Assembly (NCBI RefSeq): GCF_027257935.1
Contig: NZ_JANZKW010000001.1
Location: forward strand, 868,001-932,000
Direction of reading: 5' to 3'
Source of the DNA: Chitinimonas sp. BJYL2
GTDB lineage: Bacteria; Pseudomonadota; Gammaproteobacteria; Burkholderiales; Chitinimonadaceae
Length of the DNA: 64,000 nucleotides
The position numbers and the translations under genes are program-made. The first letter of the stretch is position 1. Every line of letters begins with the position of its first letter. The notes under the pieces were generated by a model. It worked only from the letters and a program-made list of their open reading frames with translations. It did no database searches and had not been told where the DNA came from. Positions 9,214-18,449 of the stretch are shown in pieces.

Positions 9214-10463
9214 CACTTGCACCCCAAGGCTTGCGCCCAGCTACGGTCGATTTCAGAAAACGCGGCGTCGCGGGATTTGCTGCCCAGCATGTAGGCCTGC
9301 AGATTGCGCAGATAGCTGGTTTGCAACTTGCTGTAGTGGCGCATGGGCGGCACCAGCACCGTACCGGCAAAAACCTGCGCCACCGAGGCCCGCTTGGCCG
9401 CATCCAGCAGGGCATCGCCGCTGGACTTGGTAAAGGCCGGGGACTGGTAGCTGGCCACCGTGGACGGCAGGATGGGCACGCGCGCCACCAGCGCATTCTG
9501 GTTCTCGGCATTGGTGACGAACTGGGCAAAACGGAAAGCCAGTGCAGGCTCCCGTGAGGCGCTGGGCACCACCAGATTCATCGCCGCGATATTTGGCCGG
9601 CTCAGGCCCGAGCCGATCTGCGGACCAACGCCGATCTTGGGGTACAAGCCCGGATTGGCATTGCGGATATGGTCCAGAAACTGGATACCCGTGGAAATCA
9701 TCGCCACCTGACCACTCATGAACAGCGCGACGGCCTCGCGGTGTCCTTCGGTCAGCACGCTCTTGGGCACCAGGCCATCGCGGTACAGGGTCCGGTAGTA
9801 ATCGAATACAGCGCCACCCCGTGCATTCAGGAAGCCGGCACGGCACCCGTCCGGCGTGGTCAGCGGGCTGCTGGCGGCCATGACTTCCAGCGGTGTGCTG
9901 CCATCGAGCGCGGGAAAGTAAGCGTAGCCACCTGTTGAGCTGCGTATGCGCCGGGCGGCCGCCAGCAGTTCATCCTGGGTGCGCGGTGGCGCTACCCCGG
10001 CCTGAGCGAGCACTTCGCGGTTGTAGAGCGTGATATTGGTGGTGAGATACCAGGGCACGCCGAACTGCCGCCCACCCAGCTGGTTGGCCTGCCAACCTGA
10101 AGGCAGGTAGGCCGCAATCTCGTCGGCGCGCAGATACCGCTTGGGGTCGGCCAAGACACCGAACTCTGCCAGCTTGGCGGCGAACTGCGGATTGAGGTTG
10201 ACCACATCCGGGGCGCGCCGCGCGGCAATGGCCGTGAGCGTCTTGCGCTCCATCTCCGACCAGGGCACATCGACCCACTTGACCTTCACTCCTGGGTGCG
10301 CCGCCTCAAAGCGGGCAATCAGCCCGTGCACATAATCGTCGTGTGTCGGCGAGAGCTGCATCGTCCAGAAACTGATCTGGCGCGCCGCCATGGCCTGCAC
10401 CCCCGGCAAGGCCATCGCCAGTGCCAGGGCGCAACGCAGGATAGTCAGCCGTGCCGGGATCAT
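9213..10463 (-). CDS. Extracellular solute-binding protein of sugar ABC transporter
   Basis: A periplasmic sugar-binding protein of family 1 and the first gene of the leftward operon. From the ATG at 10463 it has a signal peptide (MIPARLTILRCALALAMALP, cleavage likely after VQAMA) followed by a mature start ARQISFWTMQLSPTHDDYV. The body shows FEAAHPGVKVKWVDVPWSEMERKT and WYLTTNITLYNREVL, typical of sugar binders, and AFRFAQFVTNAENQNAL near the C-terminus. I chose ATG 10463 because AGAAGG lies seven bases ahead and the signal peptide then begins at once; ATGs at 10469 and 10484 and a longer frame also exist. It is the substrate-capture part of the importer encoded downstream. Confidence 0.93.
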   Translation of the reverse strand: MIPARLTILRCALALAMALPGVQAMAARQISFWTMQLSPTHDDYVHGLIARFEAAHPGVKVKWVDVPWSEMERKTLTAIAARRAPDVVNLNPQFAAKLAEFGVLADPKRYLRADEIAAYLPSGWQANQLGGRQFGVPWYLTTNITLYNREVLAQAGVAPPRTQDELLAAARRIRSSTGGYAYFPALDGSTPLEVMAASSPLTTPDGCRAGFLNARGGAVFDYYRTLYRDGLVPKSVLTEGHREAVALFMSGQVAMISTGIQFLDHIRNANPGLYPKIGVGPQIGSGLSRPNIAAMNLVVPSASREPALAFRFAQFVTNAENQNALVARVPILPSTVASYQSPAFTKSSGDALLDAAKRASVAQVFAGTVLVPPMRHYSKLQTSYLRNLQAYMLGSKSRDAAFSEIDRSWAQALGCK

Positions 10464-10574
10464 CTTCATGCCTTCTGTGAACATCGCTGAACGCGTCTTC
10501 CAAGCACCCCGCCGCAGTGCAGGCAACAGGCCATTGGGGGTGATATGGTGCAAGACGATACCGGCAATCGATCA

Positions 10575-10607
10575 AAAAAACAAACCACTTGGTCTATTTT
10601 TTTGTTT
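10575..10607. promoter_or_regulatory. Probable GntR operator between the divergent operons
   Basis: The core ACCA-CT-TGGTCTA (10584-10596) sits inside a long imperfect inverted repeat flanked by an A-run on the left and a T-run on the right. It matches the sites before the two tandem TonB receptor genes, except that its centre is two bases instead of one. A -10 candidate TAGAAT at 10615-10620 lies just downstream for the regulator gene, so bound protein would block that promoter and could also act on the leftward solute-binding operon. Binding by the adjacent GntR protein is inferred. Confidence 0.6.
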
Positions 10608-10659
10608 TCGGTGCTAGAATGCTTTCATCGACCCATGGTCCCCAACCGCGGAGACACCC

Positions 10660-11412
10660 GTGTCCATCCGAGCACAACGACGCAGTGAATTGCGGCAGGC
10701 CTTGTTGGCGCTGCTACAACGGCAAACTGCCGGCAGCCGCCTGCCCTCCGAGCGCGAACTCAGCGAGCGATTCGGCGTGGCGCGCGAGACCCTGCGACGC
10801 ATGCTCGACGAGCTGGAAGAAGAGGGTGTGGTGCAGCGCAAGCACGGCGCCGGCACCTTCCTGGCCGGGCAGACGCAAGCCAAACCCTTCCAGCTGATTT
10901 CGTTCTCGGAAGACATGCGCGAGCGCGGCTTGTCACCATCGAGCAAGCTGCTCGGCACCCAGTTGATTGCCGCCGGCGCCAAGCTGGCGCAGACACTCAA
11001 GCTCAGCCCCGGCGCCCAGCTGCATGAAATCCGCCGCCTACGCCTGGCCAACGACCAGCCCATGGCGCTGGAAACTGTGTATCTGGTGCGTGACCGTCTG
11101 CCGGGCTTCGACCCCGGCGTGATTGCCAGCGGTTCGCTCTACAGCCATCTGGAAAAAGACTGCGGCGTGATGCTGGTGTCTGCGCGCCAGCAGATGCAGG
11201 CCACCGTGCTCAGCGAAGACGAGGCCCGCCTGCTGGATGTGGCGCCATTCAGCCCGTCCTTGCTGATCGAGCGCGTGGTCACCACCGGGAACGGCGATAT
11301 CGTCGAATACGGCAAGAGCCTGTATCGCGCTGATCGTTACTGTTTTGAAATCGAAGTACTGCGCCCCGGCCTGCACGCCGAACCCCGCGCGGATGAAGAG
11401 GATGTGGCCTGA
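10660..11412 (+). CDS. GntR-family transcriptional regulator (HutC/UTRA subfamily)
   Basis: A 250-residue DNA-binding regulator. The N-terminal winged helix (about residues 5-70) contains GSRLPSERELSERFGVARET and the wing GVVQRKHGAGTFLA. The remainder is a UTRA ligand-binding domain (about 88-235), including LHEIRRLRLANDQPMALETV and the closing VEYGKSLYRADRYCFEIE. UTRA regulators near amino-sugar genes often sense phosphorylated sugars; here ManNAc-6-P or GlcNAc-6-P are plausible ligands. The start is GTG, with GGAG about seven bases upstream. Its last base pairs overlap the nanE ATG, so regulator and epimerase are co-transcribed. Probable operators lie upstream and before both tandem receptor genes. 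Confidence 0.94.
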   Translation: MSIRAQRRSELRQALLALLQRQTAGSRLPSERELSERFGVARETLRRMLDELEEEGVVQRKHGAGTFLAGQTQAKPFQLISFSEDMRERGLSPSSKLLGTQLIAAGAKLAQTLKLSPGAQLHEIRRLRLANDQPMALETVYLVRDRLPGFDPGVIASGSLYSHLEKDCGVMLVSARQQMQATVLSEDEARLLDVAPFSPSLLIERVVTTGNGDIVEYGKSLYRADRYCFEIEVLRPGLHAEPRADEEDVA

Positions 11413-12110
11413 TGCGGGATTGGCAGCTGAACGAACTGGATCATCATCTCCGTGGCCGACTGGTCGTGTCTTGCCAGCCCGTTGATGACGGCCCGATGGA
11501 TGCAGACGAAGTGGTGGTGCGGCTGGCGCAGGCCGCCGTGGCGGGCGGTGCCGGCGCCTTGCGGATCGAGGGCGCCAATCGGGTACGGCTGGTCCGTCAG
11601 GCGGTGGAGGTGCCCGTCATCGGCATCATCAAGCGCGATCTGGCCGAATCCCCCGTGCGCATCACCCCACTGATCGAGGACGTGCAAGCCCTGCTGCAGG
11701 CCGGCGCAGACATTATTGCCGTGGACGCCACCCAGCGCGTCCGCCCCGTGCCGGTGGCCGAACTGCTCGGCACCATCCGGACGGGCCGCGGTCTGGCCAT
11801 GGCTGACTGTTCCAACCAAGACGACGCGCTGGCCGCTGTGGCACTGGGCTTTGATGTGATCGGCACTACCCTGTCGGGTTATACCGGCGGCGCCGTACCC
11901 GACCAGCCCGATATCGCCCTGATCCGCACCTTGGCCTCCCACGCGCCCCGCATCATGGCGGAAGGGCGCTTTAACACCCCTGAACAAGCGCGCGATGCCA
12001 TTGCTGCTGGCGCCTGGGCCGTCACCGTAGGCACGGCCATTACCCGCACCGAACACGTCACCGGCTGGTTCAGCCGCGCCTTGGGCGACCCCACTCGCAC
12101 CACGCCTTAA
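11412..12110 (+). CDS. nanE: N-acetylmannosamine-6-phosphate 2-epimerase
   Basis: A 232-residue TIM-barrel enzyme that converts ManNAc-6-P to GlcNAc-6-P. Family motifs are clear: LVVSCQPVDDGPMD, GGAGALRIEG, PVIGIIKRD (containing the catalytic Lys), ADIIAVDAT, MADCSNQDDALAA, DVIGTTLSGYTGG, IMAEGRFNTPEQA and AWAVTVGTAITR. The length is normal. It follows the GntR gene with a one-base overlap. No sialic acid lyase gene (nanA) is present anywhere in the window, so the ManNAc more likely comes directly from an imported glycan than from sialic acid. Later steps (NagA, NagB) must be encoded elsewhere. Confidence 0.96.
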   Translation: MRDWQLNELDHHLRGRLVVSCQPVDDGPMDADEVVVRLAQAAVAGGAGALRIEGANRVRLVRQAVEVPVIGIIKRDLAESPVRITPLIEDVQALLQAGADIIAVDATQRVRPVPVAELLGTIRTGRGLAMADCSNQDDALAAVALGFDVIGTTLSGYTGGAVPDQPDIALIRTLASHAPRIMAEGRFNTPEQARDAIAAGAWAVTVGTAITRTEHVTGWFSRALGDPTRTTP

Positions 12111-12162
12111 CCAGGGCTCATGACTGCCACCGCGACTGGTATGGGTGGCCTGTTAAATCATA

Positions 12163-12177
12163 TATACCAATGGTCTA
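12163..12177. promoter_or_regulatory. Probable GntR operator upstream of first TonB receptor
   Basis: TATACCAATGGTCTA is a 15-base near-perfect palindrome, TAtACCA-N-TGGTcTA. It lies 82 bases before the receptor start and is identical to the site before the second receptor except for the central base. Its AT-rich left side overlaps a possible -10 element. Recognition by the GntR protein encoded at 10660-11412 is inferred from position and repetition. Confidence 0.65.
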
Positions 12178-12258
12178 GCATGCGATTAGCGTTTTTCACG
12201 CCGACCGCCGACGCCTGTCGGCCTCATCACCACGTTAGATGGATGGAGCCAGACCACG

Positions 12259-15021
12259 ATGTTCAGACCCAATCGCCTCTCAATCGCCGTTTCCCTTGCG
12301 CTGCTCGGCGGCAGCATCGCCGCCCAGGCTGCGGCTGACGACACCACGGCGGCCGAGACCGTCCAGATCACGGGTATCCGCGCCTCGCTGCAGCAGTCGA
12401 TCACGGCCAAGAAAAATGCCGCCAGCAACGTGGAAATCGTCACGGCGGAAGACGTGGGCAAAATGCCTGACAAGAATATTGCCGACGCGCTGTCCCGTCT
12501 TTCCGGCGTGAACGTGCAATACGGCGGCGCGCTCGCCATGGACGAGGCTGAGCGCATCGCGATTCGCGGCACCAGCCCCAACCTGAACCTGACCACCGTG
12601 AACGGCCACGCCCTAAGCTCGGGCGACTGGCACGTGGGCGACCAGGCGGGTAGCGGCCGTAGCGTCGGCTTTGGCCTGATGCCCTCGCAGCTGATTGCGC
12701 GCGCCGTAGTCAACAAGACCGGGATGGCGGAACTGGTTGAAGGCGGCATTGCCGGTAACGTCGATCTGGTCTTCCGCAAGCCGCTGGATTTCAAGAAGCC
12801 CCTGACCGGCGACCTCTCGGTGGGTCTGGTTTATGCCGAACTGGCCAACAAGACTGACCCGCAGGTGCACGGGCTGGTTAACTGGAAGAACGACAGCAAC
12901 ACCTTCGGCGTGCTGCTGCAGGCCTTCAAGGAAGACCGCCACCTGCGTCGCGACGGGCAGGAAACCTTCAGTTTCACCACCGTCAGCAAGGCCGTGGCTG
13001 ATCGCTCGGGCAACCCGGCGCTCGAAGGCAAGCGCCTGCCGGGCAGCCTGAATTCGGCGCTGTTCGAAGGGGTGCGGGAACGCAGTGGCGGCTATCTTGG
13101 CCTGCAGTTCAAGCCCAGCAGCAGCCTCGATATCAACGCCAGCATTTTCAGCGCCACGCTGGATGCCGAGAACTACAACAGCTCGGCCTACGCGCTGCCT
13201 GGCAATATCATCAATAACGGCGGCAAGATCACCAATTACACCGTCGAAGGCGACGTGATCACCAAGGCGACGCTGGTTCGCGACACCACACGCAACCCGG
13301 TCACCCAGCCCGTCCAGACCCTGCAGTTCGACCATAACAACCGTGCCGGCGCCCAATCGAAGAGCGCATTTTACGATCTGGACGTTAAGTACAAGGCCAC
13401 CGACAGCCTGACCCTCTCGGCCAAAGCTGGTTATACCGAGGGCTCCGGTGTCACGCAGAATCAGCCCAGCCTGTTCTGGGGTCTGTACAACACCAATATG
13501 TCGTACCAGATCAACACGACGCGCCCCACCGACTACAGCCTCTTCTACGACAACGGCACCCAGGCCAATCTGTCGACGCCAGCCGAGCTCAAGCTCATGA
13601 ACATCATGGCGGCCGCTGTCGAGTCTACGGACGAGGAGTCCTACCTGCACCTGGACGGCGCCTACGAACTGAATCTGGGCTGGCTTACCAAGGCAAAGTT
13701 CGGCGTGCGCTCAGCCGAACACACCCGTGAATACAAGGTCTGGGGTGGTCGCTTCAATGCACTCGACCCGGTCGCGCCGACATGCCCACCGGGCGGGCTG
13801 GCTTGTTTCATCACTAGCACGCCGACGCCGGCCACCGGCTACCCCGGCAACTATGCCGATGGCCTGAATGCCGCCTTCCCGCGTGATCTGTTCCGTTACC
13901 ACCCCGACCAGATCAAGGACTTTTCCTACACCAACGCAAACTGGGACCGTAATCTGAACCGCATCCTGACCTCGGGTTACAAAGTCGAAGAAAAGAACCA
14001 GGCAGCCTACGCGCAGGTGGATTACGAGTTCGGCGATATCACCGGTAATCTGGGTCTGCGTTATGTGAAAACCGATCTGGCCTCCCTGTCGTATCAAGCG
14101 TTGCCCGCCGCAACCTGCGGTGCACTCAAGCCTTGTAACGTGCCGGGCGCCATTGTCGGTTCGCGCTACGCCACCTACCTGCCGCAACTGGTCGAGTCTT
14201 CCCATACCGCCTACCTGCCCAGCCTCAATACGCGTTGGGACATGGGCAAGGGTGTGATTTCCCGCCTGGGCCTGACCCGCACCCTGGGTCGCGCCAACTA
14301 CAGCGAGCTGGCCGGCGCCGTCTCTCTGAACGACGTGCTGCTCACCGGCTCCAGCGGCAACCCTAATCTCAAGCCGATCACCTCGAACAATGTCGATCTC
14401 TCACTGGCCTGGTACACCGGCCCGCGTCAGTACGTACAGGGCGCGGTGTTCATGCAGAAGATGAAGGATTACGTGAAGCCCGGCACCTCGGATGTCGAGT
14501 ATTACAACCTGACCTTCAATCGCTACGACACCTACAAGGTCAGCTCGCGCATCGGCGTCAGAGCCAAGATCCGGGGGCTGGAAATCGGTGGCGAAACACC
14601 CATCGGCAACGGTTTTGGCCTGATCGCCAACGCCACCTACGCCAAGGGTGAAGATGCCCAAGGGGCGCGCATGCTGGGCGTCTCCGACTGGACCTACAAC
14701 CTGCGTGGCTACTACGAGGACGGCAAGTTCAACGCCAGCCTGGCCTACAACTACCGCACGGATTACGCCATCGGCCTGCTGGGCGATGGCTCGAACGTCC
14801 AACCCGGCATCAGCAAGGTCAACGGTGCGCACTTCTACAAGGGTGCCGCCAGCCTCTCCGCCTCGGTCGGTTACAAGATCAACGACACCTTCAGCGTGCA
14901 GCTGGATGCCAACAATCTGACCGATGAAGTCCGCCACACCTACTTCATCGACCAGAATGCGCCAGGTTACTGGCACCAGAACGGCCGCCAGTACTTCCTC
15001 TCGTTCAAGGCCAAGTATTGA
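12259..15021 (+). CDS. TonB-dependent outer-membrane receptor (tandem copy 1)
   Basis: A 920-residue outer-membrane active transporter, probably for the oligosaccharide processed by the neighbouring enzymes. It has a signal peptide ending near SIAAQA, a TonB-box region AAETVQITGIRASLQQSI, a plug with VEIVTAEDVGKMPDKNIADA and IAIRGTSPNLNLTTVNG, and a long beta-barrel ending in aromatic NGRQYFLSFKAKY. This style of plug is that of the large Xanthomonas/Caulobacter-type receptor family linked to carbohydrate scavenging. It is closely paralogous to the next gene along its full length. GGAG precedes the ATG by ten bases. A GntR-type operator lies upstream and an intrinsic terminator follows. Confidence 0.95.
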   Translation: MFRPNRLSIAVSLALLGGSIAAQAAADDTTAAETVQITGIRASLQQSITAKKNAASNVEIVTAEDVGKMPDKNIADALSRLSGVNVQYGGALAMDEAERIAIRGTSPNLNLTTVNGHALSSGDWHVGDQAGSGRSVGFGLMPSQLIARAVVNKTGMAELVEGGIAGNVDLVFRKPLDFKKPLTGDLSVGLVYAELANKTDPQVHGLVNWKNDSNTFGVLLQAFKEDRHLRRDGQETFSFTTVSKAVADRSGNPALEGKRLPGSLNSALFEGVRERSGGYLGLQFKPSSSLDINASIFSATLDAENYNSSAYALPGNIINNGGKITNYTVEGDVITKATLVRDTTRNPVTQPVQTLQFDHNNRAGAQSKSAFYDLDVKYKATDSLTLSAKAGYTEGSGVTQNQPSLFWGLYNTNMSYQINTTRPTDYSLFYDNGTQANLSTPAELKLMNIMAAAVESTDEESYLHLDGAYELNLGWLTKAKFGVRSAEHTREYKVWGGRFNALDPVAPTCPPGGLACFITSTPTPATGYPGNYADGLNAAFPRDLFRYHPDQIKDFSYTNANWDRNLNRILTSGYKVEEKNQAAYAQVDYEFGDITGNLGLRYVKTDLASLSYQALPAATCGALKPCNVPGAIVGSRYATYLPQLVESSHTAYLPSLNTRWDMGKGVISRLGLTRTLGRANYSELAGAVSLNDVLLTGSSGNPNLKPITSNNVDLSLAWYTGPRQYVQGAVFMQKMKDYVKPGTSDVEYYNLTFNRYDTYKVSSRIGVRAKIRGLEIGGETPIGNGFGLIANATYAKGEDAQGARMLGVSDWTYNLRGYYEDGKFNASLAYNYRTDYAIGLLGDGSNVQPGISKVNGAHFYKGAASLSASVGYKINDTFSVQLDANNLTDEVRHTYFIDQNAPGYWHQNGRQYFLSFKAKY

Positions 15022-15044
15022 TTCTCTGGTTCATTGCCATGATC

Positions 15045-15069
15045 AGGCCCGCAGATGCGGGCCTTTTTT
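15045..15069 (+). terminator. Intrinsic terminator after first TonB receptor
   Basis: An eight-base stem AGGCCCGC/GCGGGCCT with loop AGAT is followed by a T-run. It starts 24 bases after the receptor stop. Confidence 0.88.
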
Positions 15070-15357
15070 ACGGGCGCTCCCGGCCACCAACGCCACCAAG
15101 CAGGGCACCCTGTCGCACACGGACAACACAAAACATCAACAAGACCAGAGGACTAAATTATTCCTCGCCTCTGCTCATGCCACATGCCCGATCGCATCAG
15201 GGTGCGGCGCGCCAGGCATCCCGATGCGATGCGGGAATTGGTCGATTATTGGCCGAATTCTGCATGCCGCTTGCTGACGGATGACTGCCAACGGCTGGGT
15301 TTCGGCACGATTCTCCGTAAAAAACTAGCCAAACAAGATAGACCGGAAGAAAATATG

Positions 15358-15372
15358 TATACCACTGGTCTA
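15358..15372. promoter_or_regulatory. Probable GntR operator upstream of second TonB receptor
   Basis: TATACCACTGGTCTA differs from the site at 12163-12177 only at the central base and lies 73 bases before the receptor start, almost the same spacing as at the first receptor. This conserved placement supports a shared regulator. Confidence 0.65.
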
Positions 15373-15444
15373 CATCGATACGCCCGGTATCGAGTCCGGC
15401 CATCGCCAAGGCTGTGTTCAGCCCTATAACGGAGAGTCAGCATC

Positions 15445-18306
15445 ATGTTCACCCGCAAGCCGCTTGTTTCAGCTATTGCCCTCGCCCTAGTCAGCGGCGC
15501 GGCGCCGCTGTATGCCGCCACCGACGCCACCGCCAACGAAACAGTCGTGATTACCGGTATCCGTGCCTCGCAGCAGCAGTCCATCGCCGCCAAGAAGAAC
15601 GCCATGACCAACGTGGAAGTGGTTACGGCTGAAGACGTGGGCAAGATGCCCGACAAGAACATTGCCGACTCCCTGTCTCGCCTGGCCGGTGTGAACATCG
15701 CCTACGGCGCTGCCTTTGCGTTTGACGAAGCCGAGCGCGTGCAGATTCGCGGTACGCCCACCAAGCTCAACCTCGTCACCATCAATGGTCACTCGCTGAG
15801 TTCGGGCGACTGGTATCTGGGCGACCAGAGCACTGGCACGCGCTCCGTCGGCTTTGGTCTGCTGCCTTCGCAGCTGATCGGCCAATCCATCGTGTACAAA
15901 AACGGTCAGGCCGATATCACCGAAGGCGGCATTGCCGGCACCATCAATGTGGTCACGCGCAAGCCGCTGGATTTCAAGGCGCCCCTGACAGCCGAAGCGG
16001 CACTGGGCGGCGTGTATTCGACCAAGGCCGACAAGGTGGATGGCCAGCTCAGTGTCTTGGCCAACTGGAAGAACGCCAGCAACACCTTTGGCGTGCTGGT
16101 ACAGGGCTTTAAGGAAGACCGTCACCTGCGTCGTGATGGCCTGGAAAACTTCGGTTCGGTCACCCTACTGAATCAGGATGCAGCCAATCCGACCAAGTGT
16201 TTCACCAGCGGCGGCCAGCAGTACTGCGGCAATGCTGATCTCAAGGGCAAGCGCGTCCCGCAAGGCCTGTTCACCTCGCTGTTCCAGGGTGAGCGCACAC
16301 GTACGGGCGGCTTCATCAGTGCCCAGTTCCGTCCCAACGCCCAATGGGATCTGGCGCTGTCGGGTTTCCACTCGGAGCTGGAGGCCAGTAACACGATCAA
16401 TAACTCGATCATGTGGATGAACCAGCTGAACCTCGGTGGTCTGCTGACCAACACCAAGGTCAACGGCGATGTGGTGACCTCGGCCACATTGATCCCAAAT
16501 CCGGTGCGCGTGGTGGACCTGAGCGTGCCCGCCAACCTGGCCGCGCAAGGCAGCAATAACTGGGCGGCAGACTCGCGTCACCAGAACCGCCTTGGTGCGG
16601 GCTCGACCGCCGCCTTCTATGACTTTGACGTGAAGTTCCGCCAGAGCGACAAGTTGAGCTGGACCGCCAAGATCGGCCATACCGAAGGCACGGGCGAAAC
16701 CCAGGCCAGCCCGGGCGTGATCTTCCGCGCCTATAACAAGCCGATCAGCTACGACGTCAGCGGCACCGATGGCTTCAGCTGGACCGTGCAGAATCTGGAC
16801 CAGACCAAGCTCAACACAGCCGACTGGAAGCTGCAGACCGACATCCAGGGCGTGTTCCGCACCTTGGACAAGGAAACCTATGCCTATCTGGACGGCAAGT
16901 ACGATCTGGATCGCGGGATCTTTACCAAGCTGAGCTTTGGTGGTCGCGCCAGCAAGCACTTCAACGAGCGCGTGCAAACCAACGGTGCCTGGAACTTCAA
17001 GACGACCGGCACGGGCGGTGCCTCGCTGGCCGAGCTGCAAACCCAGTTCCCGTCCAGCAGCCTGCCATTCGCCGGAGCCGGCAGCTTCCCTGCTGATTTC
17101 CTTGATGGCGTAGGTGGCAACTTCCCGCGTGATGCGGCGCTGCTGGACATGGAAGCCGTGCGCCAGTTCGGTCTCGCCAACATCAACTACGACCCGGTGC
17201 TCAACCGCGTCTGGACCGGAGGCGCCGAAGTTCGTGAAAAGAACACCGCCCTATACCTGATGAGCGATTTCGAACACGGTGATCTGAGCGGCAATATGGG
17301 TGTGCGCTGGGTGAATACGGATCTGGACGTCACCCAGTTCACCGCACTGGCCGCCAACCGGGTTTGTCCCGCACTGGCCGTGAGCTGCCCGACGATCAAC
17401 CCCAATGTCGCCCCGGTCAAGAACCCGATCAGCAGCTCGCGCATGGGTGGCTACATGCCCGTATACAGCAGCACCGATCACAACGCCCTGCTGCCCAGCC
17501 TGAACCTGCGCTGGGCGCCCGATGGCAAGCTGGTCGTGCGCGGCTCCCTGTCGCGCACCATGGCGCGGCCCGAGTACAGCGAACTGGGTCGCGGCACCTC
17601 GTTCAACCTGACCGCCACGCCCAAGTTCGCCACCACCGGCAACCCCTACCTCCAGCCCATCATGGCCAATAATGCCGATGCCTCGGTCGCTTACTACTTT
17701 GGTACGCGCGCCTATGTGCAGGCCGGTATTTTCGGCCAGAAGCTGCAGAACTATGTCAAGGCGGGTACCGCTTACGGCAAGCTGATCAACCCGGATACCC
17801 AGCTTGAGGAAGACTTTGAGCTGCGTTCGTTCCGCGGTGTACGTGCCAAGGTACGTGGTGTGGAACTGTCGGGTGAAACGCCGATCGGCAAGGGCTTCGG
17901 CATCATCGCCAACGCCACTTACGTGGATGGCGAGGACCAGGACAAGGCCCCGCTGCTCAATGCCTCCAAGCTGACCTACAACCTGCGCGGCTATTTCGAG
18001 AACGACACCATCAGCGCCAGCCTGGCCTGGAACCACCGCAGCGAATACGCCACCGGCTTCTTCGGCAACGGTACCGTGACTGGCCCCAGCACCACCGCAG
18101 CGCGCAACGGCATGCTGCTGGCCGAAGCGCAGGGCAGCTTGTCGCTGTCGGCGAGCTACAAGTTCACCGACAACTTCCGCGTGACGCTCGATGCCAACAA
18201 CCTCACCGATCCACAGCGCAAGTACTACATCCTCGACGAAGCCATGCCCTGGGGTTACTTCAAGAACGGTCGCCAGTACTACCTGACCGCTCGCCTGAAG
18301 TACTAA
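15445..18306 (+). CDS. TonB-dependent outer-membrane receptor (tandem copy 2)
   Basis: A 953-residue paralogue of the preceding receptor. It has a signal peptide ending near APLYAA, a TonB-box region NETVVITGIRASQQQSI, a plug with VEVVTAEDVGKMPDKNIADS and VQIRGTPTKLNLVTINGH, and a barrel ending NGRQYYLTARLKY. Similarity to copy 1 runs from the plug to the last strands (for example GKGFGIIANATY against GNGFGLIANATY), so the pair arose by duplication. Insertions in the barrel loops, which tend to contact ligand, suggest related but different substrates. GGAGAG lies before the ATG. It has its own operator and a strong terminator. Confidence 0.95.
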   Translation: MFTRKPLVSAIALALVSGAAPLYAATDATANETVVITGIRASQQQSIAAKKNAMTNVEVVTAEDVGKMPDKNIADSLSRLAGVNIAYGAAFAFDEAERVQIRGTPTKLNLVTINGHSLSSGDWYLGDQSTGTRSVGFGLLPSQLIGQSIVYKNGQADITEGGIAGTINVVTRKPLDFKAPLTAEAALGGVYSTKADKVDGQLSVLANWKNASNTFGVLVQGFKEDRHLRRDGLENFGSVTLLNQDAANPTKCFTSGGQQYCGNADLKGKRVPQGLFTSLFQGERTRTGGFISAQFRPNAQWDLALSGFHSELEASNTINNSIMWMNQLNLGGLLTNTKVNGDVVTSATLIPNPVRVVDLSVPANLAAQGSNNWAADSRHQNRLGAGSTAAFYDFDVKFRQSDKLSWTAKIGHTEGTGETQASPGVIFRAYNKPISYDVSGTDGFSWTVQNLDQTKLNTADWKLQTDIQGVFRTLDKETYAYLDGKYDLDRGIFTKLSFGGRASKHFNERVQTNGAWNFKTTGTGGASLAELQTQFPSSSLPFAGAGSFPADFLDGVGGNFPRDAALLDMEAVRQFGLANINYDPVLNRVWTGGAEVREKNTALYLMSDFEHGDLSGNMGVRWVNTDLDVTQFTALAANRVCPALAVSCPTINPNVAPVKNPISSSRMGGYMPVYSSTDHNALLPSLNLRWAPDGKLVVRGSLSRTMARPEYSELGRGTSFNLTATPKFATTGNPYLQPIMANNADASVAYYFGTRAYVQAGIFGQKLQNYVKAGTAYGKLINPDTQLEEDFELRSFRGVRAKVRGVELSGETPIGKGFGIIANATYVDGEDQDKAPLLNASKLTYNLRGYFENDTISASLAWNHRSEYATGFFGNGTVTGPSTTAARNGMLLAEAQGSLSLSASYKFTDNFRVTLDANNLTDPQRKYYILDEAMPWGYFKNGRQYYLTARLKY

Positions 18307-18387
18307 TCGTCTCAAGTACTAACCGTCTCCTGTTGTACCACTCGGGAAGTCCCTCGCCGCGCCACCGGCGGGGGCATACTCCCCGGT

Positions 18388-18420
18388 CCCGCCGGCTTGG
18401 CCGGCGGGCCGCTTTTTTTT
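18388..18420 (+). terminator. Intrinsic terminator after second TonB receptor
   Basis: A perfect nine-base GC stem CCCGCCGGC/GCCGGCGGG with a TTG loop is followed after four bases by eight T. It ends about 30 bases before the next gene. Confidence 0.92.
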
Positions 18421-18449
18421 GGATTGCTGCACCTGTCAGGATGAATGTC

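Larger units (their letters stand above)
15022..15444. other. 423-base gap between the tandem receptors
   Basis: No convincing gene is present. The left part holds the terminator of the first receptor (15045-15069) and the right part holds a GntR-type operator (15358-15372) and the second receptor's leader. Small open frames in between lack a ribosome site and recognisable product. The arrangement shows that each receptor has its own transcription unit. Confidence 0.7.
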
